64,000 bases of DNA from Gammaproteobacteria bacterium (GCA_016718385.1 JADKDK010000002.1:372001-436000); one strand, 5' to 3'; positions 33,785 to 43,071 are shown, counted from the stretch's first letter. Numbers and translations: made by a program. The notes: generated from the letters alone by a model not told the origin.

Positions 33785-34441
33785 TCAGAAGCTCATCTCG
33801 GGAACATCCGCGGGCACGACCAGCTTGCCGGCCGTCTTCGCGCGGATCTCCTCGACGCTCACCCCGGGCGCGCGTTCGCGCAGCACAAAGGCGCCGCCCT
33901 CGATCTCGAGCCAGGCGAGATCGGTGAGCACCCGGCGGATGCAGCCCTTGCCGGTCAACGGCAAGGTGCACGCATCGAGCAGCTTCGAGTTACCGGCCTT
34001 GTCCGCGTGCGTCATGATCACGATGATGTTGCGCGCGGCGGCCACGAGGTCCATCGCGCCACCCATGCCCTTCACCAGCTTGCCCGGCACCATCCACGAG
34101 GCAATGTCGCCATTCACGTCCACCTCGAAGGCGCCGAGCACCGTGAGGTCCACGTGACCGCCGCGGATCATCGCGAAGGATTCCGCCGAGGAGAAGATCG
34201 CCGCGCCCGTGATCGCGGTGACCGTCTGCTTGCCCGCGTTGATCATGTCGGCGTCAACCTCGTCCTCGGCCGGGAACGGGCCCATGCCGAGCAGGCCGTT
34301 CTCGGACTGCAACATCACGTTCACGCCCTCGGGGATGTAGTTCGCCACGAGCGTCGGGATGCCGATGCCGAGGTTCACGTAGTAACCGTCCTGCAGTTCG
34401 CGCGCGACGCGCTGCGCCATCTGTTCGCGGGTGAGTGCCAT
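33785..34441 (-). CDS. scoB: 3-oxoacid CoA-transferase subunit B
   Basis: A 218-residue ScoB/AtoA-type subunit. It shows YVNLGIGIPTLVANY and the catalytic glutamate in SENGLLGMGP, then GGHVDLTVLGAFEVD and MGGAMDLV. With ScoA it moves CoA from succinyl-CoA to a 3-oxo acid such as acetoacetate or 3-oxoadipate. GGGAGG eight bases before the ATG supports the start, which is only 4 bases after the scoA stop. The specific acceptor cannot be told from sequence. Confidence 0.92.
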   Translation of the reverse strand: MALTREQMAQRVARELQDGYYVNLGIGIPTLVANYIPEGVNVMLQSENGLLGMGPFPAEDEVDADMINAGKQTVTAITGAAIFSSAESFAMIRGGHVDLTVLGAFEVDVNGDIASWMVPGKLVKGMGGAMDLVAAARNIIVIMTHADKAGNSKLLDACTLPLTGKGCIRRVLTDLAWLEIEGGAFVLRERAPGVSVEEIRAKTAGKLVVPADVPEMSF

Positions 34442-34445
34442 CGTT

Positions 34446-35153
34446 TCAGCCTCCCTTGGCGCGCACGGTGCGCTGCTCGATGCGTTTCTCGAAAGTGCCC
34501 CGGATAACGCGGTTGACGTAGATGCCGGGCGTGTGGATCTGGCTCGGTTCCAGCGCGCCGGGCTCGACGATCTCCTCGACCTCCAGAACCGTGATGCGCC
34601 CGGCGGTGGCCGCCATCGGGTTGAAGTTCTGCGCCGTGTGGCGGTAGATCGCGTTGCCGTAGCGGTCGGCCTTCCAGGCCTTCACGATCGCGAAGTCGCC
34701 GGTGATCGCCTCCTCGAGTATGTACGGTCGGCCGTTGAACTCGCGCACTTCCTTGCCCTCGCCGACCGGCGTGCCGTAACCGGTGGCGGTGAAGAACGCC
34801 GGGATGCCGGCGCCGCCGGCGCGCATCTTCTCGGCGAGCGTGCCCTGCGGCGTGAGCTCGACCTCGAGCTCGCCGCTCAGGAACTGCTGCTCGAACAGCT
34901 TGTTCTCGCCGACGTAGGAGGAAATCATCTTGCGGACCTGCCGGTCCTCGAGCAGGATGCCGAGCCCGAAGCCATCGACACCGCAGTTGTTCGAGACCAC
35001 CGTGAGATCGCGCACGCCCATGCGACGGATCTGTGCGATCAGTCCCTCGGGTATGCCGCACAGGCCGAAACCGCCGGCGATCACGGTCATGCCGTCGCGC
35101 AGGCCCGCGAGGGCCTCGTCGTAGGTCTTCACCACCTTGTCGAAACCTGCCAT
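34446..35153 (-). CDS. scoA: 3-oxoacid CoA-transferase subunit A
   Basis: A 235-residue ScoA/AtoD-type subunit with VIAGGFGLCGIPEGLI near the start, SNNCGVDGFGLG and TATGYGTPVGEG. AAGGAG before the ATG at 35153 sets the start; a longer frame to 35225 adds an unrelated basic tail. It leads the scoAB operon, which is divergent from the LysR regulator gene 105 bases away. That regulator is the obvious candidate for control. Confidence 0.92.
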   Translation of the reverse strand: MAGFDKVVKTYDEALAGLRDGMTVIAGGFGLCGIPEGLIAQIRRMGVRDLTVVSNNCGVDGFGLGILLEDRQVRKMISSYVGENKLFEQQFLSGELEVELTPQGTLAEKMRAGGAGIPAFFTATGYGTPVGEGKEVREFNGRPYILEEAITGDFAIVKAWKADRYGNAIYRHTAQNFNPMAATAGRITVLEVEEIVEPGALEPSQIHTPGIYVNRVIRGTFEKRIEQRTVRAKGG

Positions 35154-35258
35154 TTCCACTGCTCCTTGCGCTTGCCCGGCCGATCGGCGTTGAGGATCGT
35201 GCCGCAGGCACTTATATTTAGCCAATTGATTCTTTCTAGCGATTCATGATTATTGCAA

Positions 35259-36173
35259 ATGAATGCGAGCATCAGACAGCTGAAGGCCTTCGTGGTCGTC
35301 GCGCAGACACGCAGCTTCGCGCAAGCCTGCGGCCTGCTGCATCTGTCGCAGCCCGCGCTCAGCATCGCGATCCGCAATCTCGAGCAGGCGGTGGGCGGCA
35401 CGCTGTTCGTGCGCACCACGCGCTCGATCGCGCTGTCGCCCGAGGGCGAGGCCTTCCTGCCGCTTGCGCAACGCCTGCTGCGCGACTGGGACAGCGCCTT
35501 CGGCGATCTGCGCGAACTGTTTGGCAGGCAACGGGGCAAGCTGATCGTCGCGGCGATGCCGTCCTTTGCTTCGAGCCTGCTGCCCGAGGTGCTGCTCGCC
35601 TTCCACCGCCAGTACCCGAACATCAACATCAGCGTGCAGGACGTGGTGGCGGAGAATGTCGTGCCGATGGTGCGCGAGGGGCGCGCCGAGCTCGGCGTCA
35701 GCTTTGCGCCGCATGCGCCTGGCGAGTTGCAGTTCGAGGCGCTGTTCCTGGACCGCTTCGTCGCGGTGCTGCCGCGCGAGCACGAACTGCTGCGCCAGCG
35801 CAGCCTGCGCTGGCGCCAGCTGCAGCCCTACCCGTTCATCGCGCTGCAGCAGCCCTCGGCAATCCGCGAGCAGATCGAGCAGTTCCTGCGCGAGCAGTCG
35901 CTGCAGCTGCCGGTGCGCATGGAGAGCCACCAGCTCGCGACCATCGGGCGCATGGTCGCCGCCGGGCTCGGCCTCAGCGTGGTGCCGGCGCTGTGCACCG
36001 GCCCGATGGAAGAAATGGGCAATGTATGCCGGCGCCTGAGCGGGCCGAACATCTCGCGCGCCGTCGGCATACTCACCCGCCGCCACCACCCCCTGTCCGC
36101 CGCCGCCGCGGCCATGCGCAGCGCCCTCCTCACCCGCTTCCCTCCGCAAAAAGCGGACGCAGCGCGGGTTTGA
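35259..36173 (+). CDS. LysR-family transcriptional regulator
   Basis: A 304-residue LysR protein. The N-terminal helix-turn-helix reads LKAFVVVAQTRSFAQACGLLHLSQPALS, and a type 2 periplasmic-binding-like effector domain follows (KLIVAAMPSFASSLLPEVL). The ATG at 35259 is taken rather than the TTG two codons upstream. Divergence from scoAB suggests it controls CoA transferase expression with a pathway intermediate as effector. Its 3' end overlaps the convergent acyl-CoA ligase gene by 44 bases. Confidence 0.9.
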   Translation: MNASIRQLKAFVVVAQTRSFAQACGLLHLSQPALSIAIRNLEQAVGGTLFVRTTRSIALSPEGEAFLPLAQRLLRDWDSAFGDLRELFGRQRGKLIVAAMPSFASSLLPEVLLAFHRQYPNINISVQDVVAENVVPMVREGRAELGVSFAPHAPGELQFEALFLDRFVAVLPREHELLRQRSLRWRQLQPYPFIALQQPSAIREQIEQFLREQSLQLPVRMESHQLATIGRMVAAGLGLSVVPALCTGPMEEMGNVCRRLSGPNISRAVGILTRRHHPLSAAAAAMRSALLTRFPPQKADAARV

Positions 36174-37626
36174 GCACCTTGCCCATGGCGTTGCGCGGCA
36201 GCGAGGCGACGATGGCGAGGCGACGCGGGAACTTGTAGGCCGACAGCCTGCCGGCGCACCAGGCGTTCAGCGCATCGAGGCCGAGCGCCGCACCCTCGCG
36301 CAACACCGCGGCCACCGCGATGATCTCGCCCCAGGTCGGATCCTCGACCCCGAATACCGCGCATTCGCGGATCGCCGGGTGCGCGAGCAGCACGTTCTCG
36401 ATCTCCAGCGCCGAGATCTTGTAGCCCCCCGACTTGATGATGTCGATCGACTGGCGCCCCATGATGCGGTAGTAGCCGCGCTCGCGCACCGCCACGTCGC
36501 CGGTGCAGAACCAGCCGTCGACGAAGCTTTTCGCCGTGGCCTCGGGGTTGTTCCAGTACTCGCGGAACACGCCGGGACCGCGCACCCGGATCTCGCCCGG
36601 CTCGTCCTCCCCGGGCACTTCGGCACCTGCTTCCGTGACCAGCTTCACCGCCACGCCGGGCAGCGGCAGTCCCACGCTGCCCGGACGGCGCTCGCCGTGC
36701 AGCGGGTTCGACAGCGCCATGCCGATCTCGGTCATGCCGTAGCGCTCGAGCAGGCGCTGGCCGGTGAGTTCCTGCCAGCGTGCGTGGACGTTCGCCGGCA
36801 GCGCCGCCGAGCCCGACACCATCAGGCGCATGCCAGCGAACGCGGCGCACAGCTGATCGCGTTGCGCCGCATCCATCTGCTCCAGCGTCTGGATAAGCTT
36901 CACGTAGATGGTCGGCACGGCCATGAACACGCTGTAGGCCCCCGCCGCGACGCGCCCGAGCACCGCCTCCTGCTGGAAGCCCTCGAACGGCTCCACGCAG
37001 GCTCCGCTCCACAGCGCACAGCTCATGACATTGACGATGCCGTGGACGTGGTGCATCGGCAGGAACAGCGGGATGCAGTCCCCGGCCTGCCACTCCCAGG
37101 CCTCGACCAGCGTGCGGATCTGCGCCTCGATCACGCCGTGCGTGGACACCACGCCCTTGGGCTTGCTGGTGGTGCCGCTGGTGAACACGATCATCGCGCG
37201 CCGCTCGGGCCCCAGCGCCGGCAGCGCGCCGTCGCTCGCAACCTGCAACGAGTCCAGCCGTTCGCAGCTCACGCCGAGCGCAGCGCAGGTCGCCGCGAGC
37301 GCCGCCCCGGCTTCGGCGCGCACGATCACGCGCCGTATGCCCGCTGTGCGCAGCATGTGATCGAGCTCCTCGGGTGCCGCCGCGGCGTTCAACGCCAGCG
37401 CGATGCCGCCGGCGCGCCAGATGCCCCACTGCGCGAGCGCGTAATCCGCTCCCGCGGGCAGCATGAAGGCAATGCGCTCCTCCGCCAGGTCCGCGCGCCC
37501 GGCCAGCAGCGCCTGTGCGATGGACGCCGAGCGCGCCAGCAGCGTCGCGTAGGAGGTTTCGCCCGCGGGGGAGCGAAACGCGATGCGCGCGCCGTGCGCA
37601 GCGGCGCGGCGAAACAGCTCGACCAT
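36130..37626 (-). CDS. Malonyl-CoA synthetase-like (MatB-type) acyl-CoA ligase
   Basis: A 498-residue ANL-superfamily ligase: P-loop IVFTSGTTSKPKGVV, LPMHHVHGIVNVMSCALWSGA (a MatB-like motif), ERYGMTEIGMALSNP, WFCTGDVAVRERGYYRIMGR, KSGGYKISALEIE and the C-terminal lysine in LPRNAMGKVLK. These enzymes adenylate an acid and transfer it to CoA. The His-rich middle motif points to malonate or methylmalonate. GAGG seven bases before the ATG sets the start; the longer open frame upstream is a shadow of pyruvate kinase. The C-terminal end overlaps the LysR gene. Confidence 0.85.
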   Translation of the reverse strand: MVELFRRAAAHGARIAFRSPAGETSYATLLARSASIAQALLAGRADLAEERIAFMLPAGADYALAQWGIWRAGGIALALNAAAAPEELDHMLRTAGIRRVIVRAEAGAALAATCAALGVSCERLDSLQVASDGALPALGPERRAMIVFTSGTTSKPKGVVSTHGVIEAQIRTLVEAWEWQAGDCIPLFLPMHHVHGIVNVMSCALWSGACVEPFEGFQQEAVLGRVAAGAYSVFMAVPTIYVKLIQTLEQMDAAQRDQLCAAFAGMRLMVSGSAALPANVHARWQELTGQRLLERYGMTEIGMALSNPLHGERRPGSVGLPLPGVAVKLVTEAGAEVPGEDEPGEIRVRGPGVFREYWNNPEATAKSFVDGWFCTGDVAVRERGYYRIMGRQSIDIIKSGGYKISALEIENVLLAHPAIRECAVFGVEDPTWGEIIAVAAVLREGAALGLDALNAWCAGRLSAYKFPRRLAIVASLPRNAMGKVLKPALRPLFAEGSG

Positions 37627-37779
37627 CGGGGCACCTCGATGCGCAAATGAGGCGCCGGTATACCGAAGCGCCACGCACGCCGTCAACCGGGCGATGCCAC
37701 CGCGGGCCGTGACTGGGGCATAATCGCCGCCGCGGCCTCGCCGGATGCGAGCGCGCACACCATCGCCAGGGAGTTTTGC

Positions 37780-39219
37780 ATGAGCGTGCAGCGACGCACC
37801 AAGATCGTGGCCACGCTGGGGCCGGCCAGCAGTTCTGAACAGATCATCGCGGCGCTGATCGACGCCGGCGTAGACGTCTTCCGCCTCAACTTCTCGCACG
37901 GCCAGGTCGATGATCACCGCGCTCGCGCCGCGCTGGTGCGCACCCTGGCGGCACGCGCGGGCCGCGAGGTCGCGCTGCTCGGCGATCTGCAGGGACCGAA
38001 GATCCGCATCCGCAGCTTCCGCGACGGCGTGGTCGAACTGCGCAACGGCGCGCCCTTCACGCTCGACTGCGGCTTGCCCGACGGCCAGGGCGACGAGAGT
38101 GCCGTGGGTGTCGACCTCGCGAGCCTGCCCGGGAGTGTCAGTCGCGGCGACATCCTGATCCTCGACGACGGCCGTATCAGTCTCGCCGTGGCCGCGGTGC
38201 ACGGGCAGCGCGTGGAATGCACGGTGCGCATGGGCGGGCGGCTGTCGAACCGCAAGGGACTCAACCGCCTCGGCGGCGGGCTGTCGGCGCCCGCGCTGAC
38301 CGATCGCGACTGCAGGGACATCGAGCACGCGGCCGAGCTCGGCCTCGACTACCTCGCGGTGTCCTTCCCGCTGACCGCGGCCGACATCGAGCACGCGCGC
38401 AGCCTGCTGCAGGCCACCGGCTGCCAGGCGCGGATCATCGCGAAGATCGAGCGCGCCGAGGTCGTGCACGACGAGCGGGTGCTGGATGCGATGATCCTCG
38501 CCTCCGACGGCATCATGGTCGCGCGCGGCGACCTCGGCGTGGAGGTGGGCGACGCCGAGCTGATCGGCATCCAGAAGCAGCTGATCCGCAAGGCGCGGCG
38601 CGCCGACCGCGTGGTGATCACCGCCACGCAGATGATGGAATCGATGGTGCAAAACCCGATCCCGACGCGCGCCGAGGTGTTCGACGTCGCCAACGCCGTG
38701 CTCGACGGCACCGACGCGGTGATGCTCTCGGCGGAGACCGCCAGCGGCAAGTACCCGGTGGAGACCGTGACATCGATGGCCTCGACCTGCCTCGGGGCCG
38801 AGACCTACCCCGACGTGCGCCGCTCGCAGCACCGCATGGACCGCGAATTCTCGCGCGTCGACGAGACCATCGCGATGGCCGCCGTCTACGCCGCGAATCA
38901 CCTCGAACGCGTCGCCGGCATGGTGTGCCTGACCGAATCGGGCACGACCGCGCTGCGCATGTCGCGCCTCAGTTCCGGCTTGCCGATCTACGCGCTGAGC
39001 CGCCACCCGGAGATCGTGCGCCGCATGTGCCTGTATCGCGGCGTGCGCCCGATCCTGTTCGACTACACCGTCTGCGCGGCCGGCGAGGTGGCGCAGGAGG
39101 CAGTGAACGAACTGCTGCGCCGCGGACGGGTCGGCAGCGGCGAGCGGCTCATCCTGACGCGCGGCGACCTGCTCGGCGTCGGCGGCTCGACGACCACGCT
39201 GAAAATTGTGGAACTTTGA
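37780..39219 (+). CDS. pyk: Pyruvate kinase
   Basis: A 479-residue pyruvate kinase with TKIVATLGPAS at the start, VFRLNFSHG, the catalytic IIAKIERAEVV, MVARGDLGVEV and the signature TATQMMESMVQNPIPTRAEV. It makes pyruvate and ATP from phosphoenolpyruvate and ADP. The C-terminal domain ends with the usual GGSTTTLKIVEL-type strand. The next gene starts 20 bases later on the same strand and may be co-transcribed. Confidence 0.95.
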   Translation: MSVQRRTKIVATLGPASSSEQIIAALIDAGVDVFRLNFSHGQVDDHRARAALVRTLAARAGREVALLGDLQGPKIRIRSFRDGVVELRNGAPFTLDCGLPDGQGDESAVGVDLASLPGSVSRGDILILDDGRISLAVAAVHGQRVECTVRMGGRLSNRKGLNRLGGGLSAPALTDRDCRDIEHAAELGLDYLAVSFPLTAADIEHARSLLQATGCQARIIAKIERAEVVHDERVLDAMILASDGIMVARGDLGVEVGDAELIGIQKQLIRKARRADRVVITATQMMESMVQNPIPTRAEVFDVANAVLDGTDAVMLSAETASGKYPVETVTSMASTCLGAETYPDVRRSQHRMDREFSRVDETIAMAAVYAANHLERVAGMVCLTESGTTALRMSRLSSGLPIYALSRHPEIVRRMCLYRGVRPILFDYTVCAAGEVAQEAVNELLRRGRVGSGERLILTRGDLLGVGGSTTTLKIVEL

Positions 39220-39238
39220 ATCCGGAAGAGACCGACCC

Positions 39239-39802
39239 ATGACTCTCGAGCACCACCGCGACCTCGCGCACGAATTCCCCGAACTGAAACAGCGTTTCCA
39301 CGACCTCAAGACCGAAAGCGCCGGGTTCCGCCGCCTGTATGCGCACTACGAGGCGCTGGACAACGAGATCCACCGCATCGAGCAGGAGATCGAGACACCC
39401 TCCGATGCCTACACCGAGAAGCTGAAGCTTCGGCGCGCGCAGCTGAAGGATCGCCTGTATGGCCTGCTGACCGGCCGCATCCACCTGCCGGCAGACACCG
39501 AGGAGTACGTGGTACGCCACAAGTTCCGCCAGCCGGTGGATCACGGCGAAGTGTCACGCGCCTGGAGCGAGCATGGCTACAGTTGCCAGAGCTGCACCGC
39601 TGCTGCGGACCCGGACTGGCGCGACGCGGCGCCCGGCAGCGACGAGGTGCTCGTGGTCGTCGAGGGCTGCCTGGAGGTGGAAATGCACGGCGTGCGTTAC
39701 GCCCTGAACCCGGGCGATGAAATGTTCATCCCGCGCGCGGCGCCATACCGGTTACGCAATGCGTGCGCGCGGGAAACGCGCTGGTTTCATGGTCACGATT
39801 GA
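39239..39802 (+). CDS. DUF465 (YdcH-like) domain fused to a cupin domain
   Basis: A 187-residue protein with two parts. Residues about 1-75 are a helical hairpin closely resembling free-standing DUF465/YdcH proteins (HHRDLAHEFPELKQRFHDLK and DNEIHRIEQ). Residues about 90-187 form a cupin (EVLVVVEGCLEVEMHGVRY, LNPGDEMFIP and AAPYRLRN). The functions of both domains are unknown. A fusion is unusual because DUF465 is normally a complete protein of about 75 residues. GGAAGAG precedes the ATG at 39239. It directly follows pyruvate kinase. Confidence 0.75.
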   Translation: MTLEHHRDLAHEFPELKQRFHDLKTESAGFRRLYAHYEALDNEIHRIEQEIETPSDAYTEKLKLRRAQLKDRLYGLLTGRIHLPADTEEYVVRHKFRQPVDHGEVSRAWSEHGYSCQSCTAAADPDWRDAAPGSDEVLVVVEGCLEVEMHGVRYALNPGDEMFIPRAAPYRLRNACARETRWFHGHD

Positions 39803-39814
39803 GCGGCCGGGGCC

Positions 39815-40126
39815 TTATCGCGGAGATTCGACGCGCCCCGCGGCGGGCCGCGCGAGGTAAAAAACCACGGCGTCGTGCACCTGCACGGCGCTGTCCTCGC
39901 TCTGGCGGAGCAGGCGCAGGAATTTCTCCGCAATCGATGCCTCTTCGCGCAGCGACTGCGCCCGCGACTCGAGGTATATGCCCCGCGCCTTGTCTTCGTC
40001 ACCCGCGGACTGGACGACCGCGCGGGCCCAGAGCTCGGCGCGAACCGCGCCGAGCGCCAGCTCCTTGTGCGCAATCCAGTGCAGGTATTCGCCAAACAGG
40101 CGATGATCGGTGTCATTCGTGCGCAT
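39815..40126 (-). CDS. Hypothetical protein, helical
   Basis: A 103-residue acidic helical protein (FGEYLHWIAHKELALGAVRAEL and ARGIYLESRAQSLREEASIAEKF). GGAG eight bases before the ATG at 40126 supports this start; a longer frame to 40285 has a less protein-like start. No family is recognised. It is convergent with the DUF465-cupin gene, ends 13 bases from it, and stands alone. Confidence 0.55.
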   Translation of the reverse strand: MRTNDTDHRLFGEYLHWIAHKELALGAVRAELWARAVVQSAGDEDKARGIYLESRAQSLREEASIAEKFLRLLRQSEDSAVQVHDAVVFYLARPAAGRVESPR

Positions 40127-40310
40127 CGGTCGGTCTCCCGGGTCCGTTCGCGGCCCCAGTCGAATTAGCGAGTCATTGCACCAGTCTCGATCGACCTCGG
40201 GGTCGGCGGCGACGCGCTCTTGATACCAGATGGGTGCGTGCCCGTCATGACCCAAACAGGCCACAAACGCGGCGGTGACGGGCAATCGACGTCAATGACG
40301 GGGTGGTGGC

Positions 40311-40385
40311 GGGTCCGGCGTGGCCGGACCTGCATTACGCGGGTCCTCATTCATGCCGACGCACGATCCAATGCCGGCCTACGGC
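40311..40385. repeat. REP-like palindromes, partly degenerate
   Basis: GTCCGGC-GTG-GCCGGAC at 40314-40330 is a perfect 7+7 inverted repeat preceded by GGCG. A degenerate copy with CATTCATGCCGAC at 40348-40360 and a piece ATGCCGGCCTACGG follow. The last piece overlaps the 3' end of the thiolase gene that ends at 40379. Confidence 0.6.
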
Positions 40386-41536
40386 TTGTCCGCGCTCACG
40401 GCCCACATCGCGTAGTAGGAATGTGCGCCGCCGAAGGCGTGGCCTATGGCGAGCCGCGCGCCGTCGACCTGGTGCTCGCCGGCCATGCCGCGCACCTGCA
40501 GCGCCGCCTCGCCGAAGCGCAGCATGCCCGAGGCGCCGATCGGGTTCGAGGACAGCACGCCGCCCGAGGCGTTGATCGGCATATCGCCGGTCATCGCGGT
40601 GGCGCCCGACTCGACCATCTTCCAGCCCTCGCCCTCCTCGCAGAAGCCGAGCGTCTCGAGGTACATCGGCTCGTACCAGCTGAACGGGATGTAGAGCTCG
40701 GCCACGTCGATCTGCTTGCGCGGGTTGGTGATGCCGGACTTGGCGTAGACATCCCGGGCGCAGGCGATCAGCGACTGCGGGTGCACGTTGTCCTTGCCCG
40801 CGTACATGGTGCCGTCGGAACGCGTGGAGGAACCGAGGATCCACGCGGGCTTGTTCGGCGCGCGCAGCGCGAGCTGCTCGTTGGCGATGACCAGCGCGCA
40901 GGCGCCGTCCGAGGAGGGACAGCTTTCGAGGAATCGCACGGGCTCCCACAGCATGGGCGACTGCTGCACCATCGCGAGATCGATGTTCGGTATCTGCAGG
41001 TGCGCGTAGGGGTTCCTGCAGGCGTTCAGGCGATCCTTGACCGCCACCATGCAGCCGATGTAATCGGGCGCGCCGTATTTCTCCTTGTACTGGCGCATGT
41101 AGGGCGCGAAGAAGCCGCCGGCGCCGGCATTCACGTGCGGAACGAAGGGCATGCGCGGCGACAGCGCCCAGGTCGCGTTCGATTCCGACTGCTTCTCGAA
41201 GGTCACGGTGAGCACGCGGTTGTACACGCCGCTCTGCACGTAGTTCGCGGCAAGGATCGCGGTGGATCCACCGACGCTGCCCGCGGTATGCACGCGGATG
41301 ACCGGCTTGCCGTTGCCGCCCAGCGCATCCGTGAGGTACAGCTCGGGCATCATCACGCCCTCGAACATATCCGGCGCCTTGCCGAGCACCAGCGCGTCGA
41401 TGTCCTTCCACTCGCAGCCGGCATCGGCCAGCGCGCGCTCCGCGGCCTGGCGCACCAGCCCGGCCATCGAGACGTCCTTGTGCTTGGATTTGTGCTTGGT
41501 CTGGCCGACGCCGACCACTGCTGCGAGATTCGCCAT
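40379..41536 (-). CDS. Lipid-transfer-type thiolase (SCP-x/Ltp-like)
   Basis: A 385-residue thiolase-fold protein with AAVVGVGQTKH at the start, DALVLGKAPDM, VHTAGSVGGSTAI, CPSSDGACALVIANE, NASGGVLSSNPIGASG and IGHAFGGAHSYYAMW at the end. Proteins of this group act as retro-aldolase or thiolase partners of DUF35 proteins in side-chain shortening of steroids. GGAGG precedes the ATG, four bases after the previous gene's stop, so it is the last gene of a four-gene operon. It has no adjacent SCP2 domain. Substrate is inferred, not shown. Confidence 0.88.
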   Translation of the reverse strand: MANLAAVVGVGQTKHKSKHKDVSMAGLVRQAAERALADAGCEWKDIDALVLGKAPDMFEGVMMPELYLTDALGGNGKPVIRVHTAGSVGGSTAILAANYVQSGVYNRVLTVTFEKQSESNATWALSPRMPFVPHVNAGAGGFFAPYMRQYKEKYGAPDYIGCMVAVKDRLNACRNPYAHLQIPNIDLAMVQQSPMLWEPVRFLESCPSSDGACALVIANEQLALRAPNKPAWILGSSTRSDGTMYAGKDNVHPQSLIACARDVYAKSGITNPRKQIDVAELYIPFSWYEPMYLETLGFCEEGEGWKMVESGATAMTGDMPINASGGVLSSNPIGASGMLRFGEAALQVRGMAGEHQVDGARLAIGHAFGGAHSYYAMWAVSADKP

Positions 41537-41539
41537 GAT

Positions 41540-42592
41540 TCAGGCCTCCAGTACCGCGACCAGGTTCTGCTGCAGGCACGGCCCCGAGGTGGCATGCGCC
41601 ACGCCGCGATCGGCCTCGCCGTTGATGATGCGCTCGGCCACGAAGCCGATGCGGTCCAGCCCCGCCGCCATCATCGTGTTGCCGGCCAGCGCGCCGCCCG
41701 AGAGGTTCACGGGCACCGCGTCGGCCAGGCCGAGCTCGCGGCGCAGGATGATCTCCTGGTGGCTGAACGGCGCGTGCAGCTCCGCCAGGTCCACCTTGCC
41801 GCGCGCGACACCCGCCTTCTCGCCCGCGATCCGCGTCGAGGGCGAGCGCGTGAGGTCGCGCGCACCGAGGATGCCCGTCTCCATGCGATGGTCGATGCCG
41901 CGAACCCACGCCGGGCGCTTGCAGTAGCGCGTCGCCACGTCCGCGGAGGCGACGATCATCGCCGAGGCGCCGTCGGTGATCGGCGGGCAGTCGTGCCGCC
42001 TGAGCGGCGAGACGAAGCCCGGCTCCGCCAGCAGTTCCTCGATGCCGGGATTGCCCTTGAGTTGCGCGTTCGGATTGGCCCGCGCGTTGGCGCGGCTGCG
42101 CGCCACGACCTCGGCCATGTCGCGCTCGTTGATGGCGCCGCTGTCGAGCATCGCCCGCGCCTGCAGCGCCGCCAGGCTGATCGCATCGGGCCAAAGCGGC
42201 ACGTGGTAGTACGGGTCCAGCTGCAGCGCCATCACCGTGCGCAGTTCGCCCGGCGAGGACTTGCCGAAGCCGTAGACCAGGCACAGATCCGCTTCGCCGG
42301 TCCAGATCTTGATCAATGCCTCGTAGACGGCCCATGCGGCGTCCATCTCGACGTGCGACTCCTTGATCGGCGGCACCGTCGCGAGCGCGGACAGGCCCTC
42401 GACGAATGCGAAGGCGGCGCCCTGCAGGTAGTCGCAGCTGCCCGAGCAGGTGAAGTCGATGTCCTGCTGGCCCACACCGACCTGTTCCATCACCCGGCGC
42501 ACCACCGGCATGATCAGCTCGCTCTCGTTGGCCGCTCCCGCGTAGCGGTACTGCGGACCCTGTGCATAACCTATGATCGCTGCGTCACGCAT
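41540..42592 (-). CDS. Lipid-transfer-type thiolase, second paralogue
   Basis: A 350-residue thiolase-fold protein: AAIIGYAQGP, DFTCSGSCDYLQGAAFAFVEGL with a Cys at the position of the acyl-binding residue, ITDGASAMIVAS, NLSGGALAGNTMMAAGLDR and the short C-terminus. It is shorter than its downstream partner, and the end is not the usual thiolase GHPxGA motif. Two such proteins in a row often form a heteromeric complex with DUF35 partners. GGGAG eight bases before the ATG fixes the start. Confidence 0.85.
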   Translation of the reverse strand: MRDAAIIGYAQGPQYRYAGAANESELIMPVVRRVMEQVGVGQQDIDFTCSGSCDYLQGAAFAFVEGLSALATVPPIKESHVEMDAAWAVYEALIKIWTGEADLCLVYGFGKSSPGELRTVMALQLDPYYHVPLWPDAISLAALQARAMLDSGAINERDMAEVVARSRANARANPNAQLKGNPGIEELLAEPGFVSPLRRHDCPPITDGASAMIVASADVATRYCKRPAWVRGIDHRMETGILGARDLTRSPSTRIAGEKAGVARGKVDLAELHAPFSHQEIILRRELGLADAVPVNLSGGALAGNTMMAAGLDRIGFVAERIINGEADRGVAHATSGPCLQQNLVAVLEA

Positions 42593-42595
42593 GCT

Positions 42596-43060
42596 TCATG
42601 CTCCCTCGGCCGGCTTGAACCAGGCGATGTTCTCGAAGGTGTAGTCCCATTCCTCGCGCGGCCTCCAGACCGCCTGCACGCGCATGCCGACGTGCACCTG
42701 CTCGGTCGGGACCTCACTGACCAGGTGCAGGCAGGCCATGTCGGTGCCGTCGAGCAGTATGCTCGCCGCGATGAACGGCGGCTTGATCGGGTTGCCCGGG
42801 ATCGGGATGTGCACGATGGTGAAGGCCTCGATCACGCCGGTGTCCTTCACCTCCACCTCTTCCTCGGTCGGAATACCGCAGCGCGAGCACGAGCCGCGCG
42901 GCGGCACGTACACGCTGGCGCAGCCCGGGCAGCGCTGCCCCATGATGCGCCCCTCGCGGATACTGGCGAGGAAGCGCGCCAGCGCGGCGCCGGCGGTGAA
43001 TTCGTAGTTCAGGTAGATCGGCACCTCGATGCCGGTCACGGGCTCACGTGCGTCTGTCAT
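42596..43060 (-). CDS. DUF35 OB-fold protein with zinc ribbon
   Basis: A 154-residue DUF35 protein. The rubredoxin-like zinc ribbon has CPGC and CSRC, followed by the OB-fold (VEVKDTGVIEAFTIVHIP to AVWRPREEW). These proteins are accessory subunits of thiolases and aldolases, thought to stabilise and feed CoA substrates. The ATG at 43060 is fixed by GGAG; the longer open frame is a shadow. It lies between the second DUF35 gene and the two thiolases. Confidence 0.88.
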   Translation of the reverse strand: MTDAREPVTGIEVPIYLNYEFTAGAALARFLASIREGRIMGQRCPGCASVYVPPRGSCSRCGIPTEEEVEVKDTGVIEAFTIVHIPIPGNPIKPPFIAASILLDGTDMACLHLVSEVPTEQVHVGMRVQAVWRPREEWDYTFENIAWFKPAEGA

Positions 43061-43071
43061 CGTGGTTCTCC

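Noticed and set aside
37627..39309. A long N-terminal extension of the MatB-like frame
   Set aside because: It is antisense to pyruvate kinase; GAGG and the ligase N-terminus place the start at 37626.
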